Assembly: GCA_029859485.1 (NCBI GenBank)
Contig: JAOUDB010000036.1
Span: forward strand, 1 to 12,623
Source: Desulfuromonadales bacterium
Lineage (GTDB): Bacteria; Desulfobacterota; Desulfuromonadia; Desulfuromonadales; BM103
DNA: 12,623 bases
Reading direction: 5' to 3'
Below, in pieces: positions 6,516 to 12,623 of the stretch (its first letter is position 1; the number at the start of each line of letters is the position of its first letter). Position numbers and translations under genes: made by a program. The notes beneath the pieces are model-generated. The model had not been told where the DNA came from and searched no databases. It saw only the letters and a list, made by a program, of their open reading frames with translations.

Positions 6516-7088
6516 ATGACCAAACGATCACTTTTTTTGCTATTCCTGTTTCTGGTCTTCACCGCCGGAAGCATGGCCTCGACCGTCTCTGCTGCAGGCA
6601 AAGGTTTCTATGACGGTGGACAGACCAAGTGGGAGTATCTTTTTGAAGAGGGTGTCATTAGTGAAGCCAGGTGGTATAGCGAGACCGGTGAATTGATCTC
6701 TCGAGAGACCTACGTTGCCGGACTAGCGAATAAAACGGAAGGGTATCGCCTCGACGGTTCCGTGGAGTGGCAGGTCAAACTCCTCGAAGAGGGGCGTCAG
6801 GAAGTCACCCGTTTTGACCTGAAAGGCCAAAAAATAGAGCTCTACCAGACCGTTGCAGGTCAGGTCGATGGTGTCTATACGACCTTCTACGGCACTGGTC
6901 AGGCAAAACAGATGGTCACCTATAGCCAGGGCGTTCTCAATGGCCCCGCAACAACATTCTTTCCCTCAGGCCAGGTGGAACATGAATTCTCTTACAGTAA
7001 CGGCGAAGTGGATGGCCTCTACCACACCTATGCAGAAGATGGAAAACTTCTCTCTGAATACACTTTTTTAAATGGACAACTGCAATAA
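6516..7088 (+). CDS. Exported MORN-variant repeat protein
   Basis: The product has 190 residues with an N-terminal signal peptide (residues 1 to about 27, ending VSAA). The rest consists of short repeats of the MORN_2/YwqK type: an aromatic residue, then a G/DG turn, then an 'F/Y-x-x-G' strand. Examples are FYDGGQTKWEYLFEEG (31-46), WYSETGELISRETY (53-66), TFYGTGQAKQMVTYSQG (123-139), TFFPSGQVEHEFSYSNG (147-163) and TYAEDGKLLSEYTFLNG (171-187). The function is unknown; such proteins occur in envelopes and are sometimes labelled antitoxins by homology only. AGGAG lies 8 bases before the ATG. Cotranscription with sixA is likely. Confidence 0.82.
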   Translation: MTKRSLFLLFLFLVFTAGSMASTVSAAGKGFYDGGQTKWEYLFEEGVISEARWYSETGELISRETYVAGLANKTEGYRLDGSVEWQVKLLEEGRQEVTRFDLKGQKIELYQTVAGQVDGVYTTFYGTGQAKQMVTYSQGVLNGPATTFFPSGQVEHEFSYSNGEVDGLYHTYAEDGKLLSEYTFLNGQLQ

Positions 7089-7170
7089 TGTTATTAAGTT
7101 ACAACAGCTTTCTACTGTTGCAAACGTCAATAGAATAACGTTTTGTTTTAATGATTATTGTTGTATAAAG

Positions 7171-7216
7171 GACGTTGCCTCAAAAATTTGAAGCAACGTC
7201 TTTGACGTTTTTTATG
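7171..7216 (+). terminator. Rho-independent terminator after the sixA-MORN genes
   Basis: GACGTTGC (7171-7178) pairs with GCAACGTC (7193-7200). Inside, after one mismatch, TCAAA pairs with TTTGA. It is followed by TTTGACGTTTTTT. It ends about 50 bases before the DUF1302 gene and separates that cluster from the upstream genes. TATAAA at 7164-7169 could instead be a -10 element for the downstream gene, which would place the hairpin in its leader. I prefer the terminator reading. Confidence 0.65.
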
Positions 7217-7265
7217 GTCTGGTTTCGATTGGTTTGTTGTTTTCGGCACATAATCAGGAGGTGAC

Positions 7266-9308
7266 ATGATGAATCTGCAAGGATTGAAGAGTCACGGCCG
7301 GCGAAGGGTTGTTCTGCCCCTGTTGCTGGTAATGCTTTGTGGAGCTCCGGCAGCGGCGTTTCAGTTTGACTTTGGCGAGGTGGAGGGTAGTCTCGACAGT
7401 ACAATTTCCTACGGTATGAGCTGGCGGATGTCAGATCAGGACAAGGACATTATCGGCTTGGCCAATGGCGGGAGGGCTTATTCCGTTAACGGCGACGACG
7501 GCAACTTGAATTACGATAGAGATGACGCATTCAGCAGCCTTGCCAAGATCACCAGTGATCTGGATCTAAGGTATGACAATTTCGGCCTCTTTTTACGTGG
7601 TTCTGCCTTCTACGACTTCGAAAACTATGATGAAGATCGGGAAAGAACCCAACTGAGCGATGACGCTAAAGACCTGGTCGGTAGGGACGCAGAACTTCTT
7701 GACGCCTATATCTGGGGGAACTTCGAACTTGGTGATATGCCAGCTCAACTTCGCGTTGGTGACCAGGTTCTGAGTTGGGGTGAAAGTACTTTCATTCAGA
7801 ATGGCATTAACATCATCAACCCCTTTGATGTTAGTAAACTGCGTGTTCCAGGCGCAGAACTCAAAGAGGGTCTTGTGCCGGTCGGTATGGTCTCGGCCTC
7901 AATCAGCCCGACAGAAAACCTGACTTTTGAAGGTTTTTACCAGTACGACTGGGAAAAGGTCGAGATTGACCCCACCGGTTTTTACTGGAGTAGCAACGAC
8001 ATTCCCGGTGAAAGTGGTGACAGGGTCCTGCTCGGTTTTGGTGACTGGTCTGACTTGGGAACAAGCTGGCAAGGCCTGGTTATACCCTCTGAAGTTACCG
8101 ATGAGCGTTTCATGATGGTTCCTCGCGGTTCAGATGAAAAACCCTCGGACGATGGCCAGTTCGGTTTGGCCATGCGCGTTTACGCACCAGGTTTGAATGA
8201 TACCGAGTTCGGTTTTTACTTTATAAATTATCACAGCCGCCTGCCAACCTTGAGCGGTGTCACCGGCACGGCAAACGGCTTTGCCAGTGCGGCGGGAGCG
8301 GCGACAACCTTTGCAAATCTTCAAGGTGGCAATACAGTCCCTGGAAGTATAGCGGAAGGGACAACTGCCGCTTTGAATACCTCAGCTGCACTAGGAGGGA
8401 CCCTTGGTGTTGCTGAAGCCACGGGTGCGGCTGCGGGTGCTGCAAACGCCTTGACCGCTGTGCTGGCTGGAGACCCCCGGACGGGATTGCCCTCGGCCTA
8501 TCTCATCAACGAGTATGCACAGACGGCGCAATACAAGGTTGAATACCCCGAGGACATAAAGGTTTTTGGGGTCAGCTTCAATACGGCACTGGACAGTATC
8601 GGCGCTTCCTTGCAGGGCGAGTACTCGTATCATAAGGACGCGCCATTACAGGTTGATGATGTTGAATTGTTGCTGGCCGCCCTGAGCCCTTTGGGAAATA
8701 TTAATCCGTTGTTCCCCTTTTCAGACAATCAACTGACAAATGGTGAGAATCTAGGTCTTGACACTTATGTCCGTGGTTATGAAGAGAAGGATGTCTCTCA
8801 ACTACAGGTGACCATGACTAAACTTTTCGGCCCGACCTTTGGTGCGGATCAGTTCGTAATGGTGGGTGAAGCGGGTGTGACCCATGTCCATGGTATGCCC
8901 AGCAAGAGCAATATGCGCTTTGAATCGGCGGGCACATACGTAACAGGTAATCCCGATCAGGCGGCTGCCGGAGGAGCACATGCGGGCAAGTCAGCTGAAT
9001 CATCAGACGTCTTTGCAGATGCGACCTCATGGGGCTACCGCGCGGTTGCTAAGATGGATTTCAATAACGCGGTAGGTGCAATCACCCTCTCTCCCCGGAT
9101 CGCTTGGTCACACGACGTCGATGGCAACACTCCGGGTCCGGGAGGCAGCTTCATTGAAGATCGCAAAGCGGTCACTTATGGTATTGGAGCGAGCTACCAG
9201 AGCACCTGGTCTGCAGACCTGAGCTATACTGAATATTTTGGTGCAAGTCGCTATAATTTGTTGAATGATCGCGATTTCGTTGCCCTCAATATCAAGTATT
9301 CCTTCTAA
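7266..9308 (+). CDS. DUF1302 family outer-membrane beta-barrel protein
   Basis: This 680-residue protein has a signal peptide (residues 1-31, ending AAA), followed by FQFDFGEVEGSLDSTISYG, a typical DUF1302 N terminus. Alternating hydrophobic strands continue throughout, and the last residue is phenylalanine (NIKYSF), as in outer-membrane barrels. The family motif region around residues 160-198 (RVGDQVLSWGEST, then NPFDVSKLRVPGAELKEG) is intact. Residues about 329-402 form an Ala/Gly/Thr-rich low-complexity stretch, probably an extracellular loop or plug-like insert. The role is unproven. The genomic pairing with DUF1329, YCF48 and an RND transporter suggests passage or export of a hydrophobic compound. 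The ribosome binding site AGGAGG (7256-7261) precedes two ATGs (7266, 7269); the second has the better spacing. Confidence 0.9.
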   Translation: MMNLQGLKSHGRRRVVLPLLLVMLCGAPAAAFQFDFGEVEGSLDSTISYGMSWRMSDQDKDIIGLANGGRAYSVNGDDGNLNYDRDDAFSSLAKITSDLDLRYDNFGLFLRGSAFYDFENYDEDRERTQLSDDAKDLVGRDAELLDAYIWGNFELGDMPAQLRVGDQVLSWGESTFIQNGINIINPFDVSKLRVPGAELKEGLVPVGMVSASISPTENLTFEGFYQYDWEKVEIDPTGFYWSSNDIPGESGDRVLLGFGDWSDLGTSWQGLVIPSEVTDERFMMVPRGSDEKPSDDGQFGLAMRVYAPGLNDTEFGFYFINYHSRLPTLSGVTGTANGFASAAGAATTFANLQGGNTVPGSIAEGTTAALNTSAALGGTLGVAEATGAAAGAANALTAVLAGDPRTGLPSAYLINEYAQTAQYKVEYPEDIKVFGVSFNTALDSIGASLQGEYSYHKDAPLQVDDVELLLAALSPLGNINPLFPFSDNQLTNGENLGLDTYVRGYEEKDVSQLQVTMTKLFGPTFGADQFVMVGEAGVTHVHGMPSKSNMRFESAGTYVTGNPDQAAAGGAHAGKSAESSDVFADATSWGYRAVAKMDFNNAVGAITLSPRIAWSHDVDGNTPGPGGSFIEDRKAVTYGIGASYQSTWSADLSYTEYFGASRYNLLNDRDFVALNIKYSF

Positions 9309-9326
9309 TCCGAAGGAGGGAGAATT

Positions 9327-10688
9327 ATGAAAAAAATAATTTGCAAATTATCGATATTTCTAATGGCCGGCCTGCTTTTGACCAGCCAGGGCTTTGCGGC
9401 CGTTTCAGCTGACGAAGCCTCTCGACTCGGCAAGGACCTCACTCCGATGGGCGGCGAAAAAGCCGGCAACGCTGATGGAACTATCCCGGCCTGGGACGGT
9501 GGCATCACCACCCCACCGGCCGGCTACGAGAAGGGCATGCATCATCCTGACCCTTATGCCGCCGACAAGATTCTCTTTACCGTTACAGCCGACAACATGG
9601 GTCAATACGCCGACAAGCTGACAGTCGGGCAACAAGCCATGCTCGAGGCTTACCCGTCGTACAAGATGAATGTCTACCCGACCCATCGCAGTGCAGCCAT
9701 GCCACAACGCATCTACGATGCAACCAAAGCCGTAGCGGTAACAGCAACGCTGGCAGAGGGTGACAACGGTGTGAACGGAGCCATCAACGGAATTCCTTTC
9801 CCGATCCCGGAAAAAGGGGTCGAGGTCATCTGGAACCACATACTGCGCTGGCGCGGCAATGCATTCGATCGTGACTTTGGCCTTGCGCCGATGACCCGTG
9901 GTGGTGATTTCACCATGGTTGAGTTCAACGAGAAGGGTGATTTTCGTTACAGCCATGAAGGGATGACGGAAGAGAAGTTCAACAACACCATCGCCACCTT
10001 CAAACAGGAGATCTTTGCTCCGGCCCGTGTTGCCGGCCGGATCCTGCTGGTTCATGAGACACTTGATCAGAACAAGGAAAACCGTCGTGCCTGGCTCTAC
10101 AACCCCGGTCAGCGGCGCGTACGTCGGGCTCCAAACGTTGCTTTCGATAACCCAAAAGAGGGCGGCGACGGCCTGACCACCAGCGACACGGTTGATATGT
10201 ACAACGGCAGCCCCGAGCGCTATAGCTGGGAGCTGGTTGGCAAAAAAGAGATCTATGTTCCTTACAACAGCTACCTGTTGCACAGCGACAAACTCAAGTA
10301 CAAGGACATCCTCACTCCCTTGCACCTGAATCCAGATTACCTGCGCTATGAACTTCATCGAGTCTGGGTGGTTGAGGCAACGCTTAAGGAAGGCACCAGT
10401 CATATCTACAAAAGGCGAACCTTCTATGTAGACGAAGACAGTTGGCAGATCTTGGCCATGGACCAGTATGACAGCCGCGATCAACTCTGGCGTGTTTCTG
10501 AAGGTCATTGCATCAACTACTACGAAGTACCGACCTTCTGGTCGACGGTTGAGACTCATTACGACCTGCAATCCGGACGTTATATTGCAATTAATCTCAA
10601 CAATGAGCACTCCATGTACAATTTTGATGTAAAATTCAGTGGTAAGGAGTTTACAGCTTCAGCATTACGTCGTTCCGGCAAGCGCTAA
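9327..10688 (+). CDS. DUF1329 family periplasmic protein
   Basis: The product has 453 residues. The signal peptide covers 1 to about 25 (QGFAA). The mature N terminus carries the DUF1329 hallmark LGKDLTPMGGEKAGNADGT (35-53) followed by PAWDGG. The rest, rich in aromatic strands (for example AWLYNPGQRRVRRAPN and YKRRTFYVDEDSWQ), fits the lipoprotein-sorting (LolA/LolB-like) fold proposed for the family. It probably carries or binds a hydrophobic ligand in the periplasm or at the outer membrane. It follows the DUF1302 gene by 18 bp with a strong AAGGAGGG ribosome binding site, so the two are surely cotranscribed. The length is normal for the family. No lipobox is evident. Confidence 0.9.
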   Translation: MKKIICKLSIFLMAGLLLTSQGFAAVSADEASRLGKDLTPMGGEKAGNADGTIPAWDGGITTPPAGYEKGMHHPDPYAADKILFTVTADNMGQYADKLTVGQQAMLEAYPSYKMNVYPTHRSAAMPQRIYDATKAVAVTATLAEGDNGVNGAINGIPFPIPEKGVEVIWNHILRWRGNAFDRDFGLAPMTRGGDFTMVEFNEKGDFRYSHEGMTEEKFNNTIATFKQEIFAPARVAGRILLVHETLDQNKENRRAWLYNPGQRRVRRAPNVAFDNPKEGGDGLTTSDTVDMYNGSPERYSWELVGKKEIYVPYNSYLLHSDKLKYKDILTPLHLNPDYLRYELHRVWVVEATLKEGTSHIYKRRTFYVDEDSWQILAMDQYDSRDQLWRVSEGHCINYYEVPTFWSTVETHYDLQSGRYIAINLNNEHSMYNFDVKFSGKEFTASALRRSGKR

Positions 10689-10706
10689 CAGCGTAAACCT
10701 TAACTG

Positions 10707-10744
10707 AAACGGCCGGGCTCAGGCCCGGCCGTTTTACTTTTTAG
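10707..10744 (+). terminator. Strong Rho-independent terminator inside the DUF1302 cluster
   Basis: A perfect 12-bp GC-rich stem (AAACGGCCGGGC 10707-10718 with GCCCGGCCGTTT 10723-10734) has a four-base loop TCAG and is followed by TTTTACTTTTT. It lies between the DUF1329 gene and the YCF48 gene, 68 bp apart. Partial readthrough would make the barrel and DUF1329 proteins more abundant than the transporter. Alternatively the transporter half has its own promoter. Confidence 0.85.
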
Positions 10745-10756
10745 AATGGAAATTGC

Positions 10757-11824
10757 GTGAAAAAGCTTTTTTCAGCATTTTTGCATTTACGCCTCAGTTC
10801 AACCCTGATGACAGGATTGATTCTCCTCCTCACGTTTTGCCTGATTCCAAAGCCTGCCCTTGCTGTAAACAGTCAAATTCTGCCTCTGGCGGAGAAATCA
10901 TTGCTGCTCGATGGACAGGTTATTGGAGACCGAATCATTGTCGTTGGAGAGCGTGGTCATATCCTGATCTCTGAAGATCATGGCGTTTCCTGGCAACAGC
11001 AGGAGGTGCCGACACAAGCGAATCTGACCAGTGTGTTCTTTGTTGACCCCGCCAACGGTTGGGCGGCAGGGCATGACAGCGTTATTTTACAAACCAGCGA
11101 CGGTGGCCGCCACTGGCAGCAGGTCTATGCCGATCCCGAGGACGAACGACCGATTCTCGACCTCTGGTTCAGAGATATAACCCATGGTTACGCCGTGGGC
11201 GCTTATGGCCTTTTCCTGTTCACCGAGGATGGTGGCGGGAGTTGGCAGCCTTTCGATTTTAATCCGGCAACCCTTATGGCGAATGGCGATGGCGTCGGCG
11301 AAGACCGGGATGACGGTCTCGAAGAAGAGTCCTGGGGAATTGATTTTCATCTCAACCAGTTGGCGGCAACACCTAATGGCCGAATCCTGATCACTGCCGA
11401 AGCAGGCAACCTTTATCGCTCCGACGATGCCTGCCGCTCCTGGCTCAGCTTACCCTCGCCCTATGAAGGCTCATTTTACGGCAGCCTCCCTCTCTCGCAA
11501 ACCAGCCTTCTGGCTTTTGGTCTGCGCGGGCATCTGTTTCGTTCAGAGGATACCGGCAACTCCTGGCTGCCGGTTGCTTCAGGGACCCAGGCCACACTCA
11601 ATGACGGCATCCGTTTGCACGATGGTCGCATCGTCCTAGTCGGCTTGGCCGGCACGCTTCTGGTCAGCAACGATGAGGGCATCAGCTTTACCTTGCACTC
11701 CCAGTCCGATCGGACCGGTGTCGCAAAGGTTCTGCAGGCCAATGACAAAAGCCTGATTCTGATAGGTGAACAGGGTGTCAAACGCCTGAAACTCCTCTCT
11801 ATAGAAGAGGAGGTCGGACAATGA
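10757..11824 (+). CDS. Exported YCF48/BNR-repeat beta-propeller protein
   Basis: This 355-residue protein starts at GTG (10757); the ATG at 10746 is in a frame closed at once. The signal peptide covers residues 1-36 (LILLLTFCLIPKPALA). Six Asp-box repeats are visible: SEDHGVSW (72), TSDGGRHW (113), TEDGGGSW (156), SDDACRSW (222), SEDTGNSW (263) and SNDEGISF (304). They are separated by GxxGxIL-type strands, giving a six- or seven-bladed propeller like the YCF48/HCF136 family of assembly factors. It probably acts in the periplasm as a partner or assembly factor of the transporter encoded next, to which it is coupled by a 4-bp overlap. An acidic insert lies at about 177-191. The ribosome binding site is weak (GGA, 6 bases upstream). 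Confidence 0.87.
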   Translation: MKKLFSAFLHLRLSSTLMTGLILLLTFCLIPKPALAVNSQILPLAEKSLLLDGQVIGDRIIVVGERGHILISEDHGVSWQQQEVPTQANLTSVFFVDPANGWAAGHDSVILQTSDGGRHWQQVYADPEDERPILDLWFRDITHGYAVGAYGLFLFTEDGGGSWQPFDFNPATLMANGDGVGEDRDDGLEEESWGIDFHLNQLAATPNGRILITAEAGNLYRSDDACRSWLSLPSPYEGSFYGSLPLSQTSLLAFGLRGHLFRSEDTGNSWLPVASGTQATLNDGIRLHDGRIVLVGLAGTLLVSNDEGISFTLHSQSDRTGVAKVLQANDKSLILIGEQGVKRLKLLSIEEEVGQ

Positions 11825-12623
11825 TTTCCAATCTCCTTGATCGAATGGAAAACCTAATATTCGGACTTCGTCCTCTGATCGTTGGCCTATTTGTCATAAT
11901 CACACTGATCATGGGCTACGGTCTGACCAACCTGCACGTTGATGCCGGTTTCTCCAAACATTTGCCATTACAGCACGAATACATGCAGACGTTTATGGAG
12001 TATCGCAACGAGTTCGGCGGCGCCAACCGGGTTTTGGTTGCCCTTCGTGCCCGTGACGGCAACATGTTCAGCGCTGAATTTTTCAACGCCCTTAAAGAGG
12101 CCACCGACGAGGTCTTTTTCCTCGACGGTGTTGATCGTAGTCGGGTCAGTTCACTCTTTACACCGAACGTTCGCTTTACCGAGGTGGTTGAGGATGGTAT
12201 CGCCGGTGGCAACGTGGTCCCGGCCGATTTCCAGCCCACGGCAGAGGGCCTTGAACAGGTCCGTAAAAATATTCTCAAGTCCGGCATTGTCGGTCGTTTG
12301 GTAGCGAATGATTTCTCGGCTGCAATCATCAGTGCCGAGTTGATCGAGTTCGACCCGCAGACGGGCAAGAAGGTCGACCTCATAGAGGTTGGTCATCAAC
12401 TGGAATCCCTGCGGGGAAAAATCGAGAACGATCAGATCGAAGTTAATATCATCGGTTACGCAAAGGTCATCTCTGATATTGCCGACGGCGCCAAGCGCGT
12501 TGTGCTCTTCTTTGTCTTCGCCTTCTTCATCAGCGGTCTTCTGGTCTATCTTTTTACCCGCTCGCACCGGGTGACCGCGATGGCCCTGATCTGCTCGCTG
12601 ATTGCCGTCATCTGGCAGCTTGG
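11821..12623 (+). CDS. RND/MMPL-family transporter, N-terminal part (cut by window end)
   Basis: The frame is open from ATG at 11821 to the window edge (267 codons). The start overlaps the YCF48 stop (ATGA) and has GAGGAGG at 11807-11813. Residues about 18-36 form the first membrane span. A large periplasmic domain follows (about 38-225), starting LHVDAGFSKHLP as in lipid-exporting RND/MMPL proteins. Two further spans start at about 226 and 251. The N-terminal domain contains EYRNEFGGANRVLVAL, a pattern common in this branch (predicted exporters of the RND superfamily). It is likely proton-driven and the inner-membrane pump of the DUF1302/DUF1329/YCF48 cluster. The substrate is unknown; lipids or other hydrophobic molecules are plausible. 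The proton-relay residues lie beyond the window. Confidence 0.88.
   Translation, partial: MISNLLDRMENLIFGLRPLIVGLFVIITLIMGYGLTNLHVDAGFSKHLPLQHEYMQTFMEYRNEFGGANRVLVALRARDGNMFSAEFFNALKEATDEVFFLDGVDRSRVSSLFTPNVRFTEVVEDGIAGGNVVPADFQPTAEGLEQVRKNILKSGIVGRLVANDFSAAIISAELIEFDPQTGKKVDLIEVGHQLESLRGKIENDQIEVNIIGYAKVISDIADGAKRVVLFFVFAFFISGLLVYLFTRSHRVTAMALICSLIAVIWQL

Noticed and set aside
9405..10610. Long open frame (401 codons) on the minus strand opposite the DUF1329 gene
   Set aside because: It lies wholly within a well-recognised DUF1329 gene, has no ribosome binding site or family resemblance, and its composition is that of an antisense frame in GC-rich coding DNA.
1..12623. CRISPR arrays, tRNA or rRNA genes, insertion sequences
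   Set aside because: No regularly spaced repeats, no cloverleaf-type sequence and no transposase frame were seen on either strand.

Overview
The window looks like chromosomal DNA of a respiratory deltaproteobacterium, most likely of the Desulfuromonadales (Desulfuromonas/Geobacter-like). This rests on gene content: an exported multiheme c-type cytochrome, a UGA-encoded selenoprotein, an ArsP-type metal permease and a SixA-like phosphatase. No rRNA or other phylogenetic marker is present, so the placement is an inference.

Layout, left to right. 1-150 is a gene-end region with a strong hairpin that serves as a minus-strand terminator and may be a dispersed repeat. 151-2847 (-) encodes an exported five-heme cytochrome with C-terminal fibronectin III and Ig-like domains. 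3096-3860 (-) encodes a response regulator with an AraC-type DNA-binding domain, preceded by a good sigma-70 promoter. 3861-4263 carries that promoter and two hairpins. 4264-4602 (+) is a small ArsC/Spx-like thioredoxin-fold protein that is only complete if an in-frame TGA at 4297 is read as selenocysteine; a bacterial SECIS-like hairpin follows at the right distance. It converges with, and overlaps by 8 bp, a minus-strand operon (5894 to 4595) of a 79-aa membrane protein and an ArsP/DUF318-type permease. 6021-7088 (+) holds a SixA-like phosphatase and an exported MORN-repeat protein, closed by a terminator.

7266 to the window end (+) is a four-gene envelope cluster: a DUF1302 outer-membrane beta-barrel, a periplasmic DUF1329 protein, a YCF48/BNR-repeat beta-propeller and an RND/MMPL transporter cut by the window edge. 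The first two are 18 bp apart, a strong hairpin terminator follows them, and the last two overlap by 4 bp. The set suggests a trans-envelope system for a hydrophobic substrate; the substrate cannot be told from this sequence.

The most noteworthy item is the selenoprotein. Ordinary gene calling would start at the GTG at 4342 and lose the redox motif Sec-Thr-Ser-Cys.
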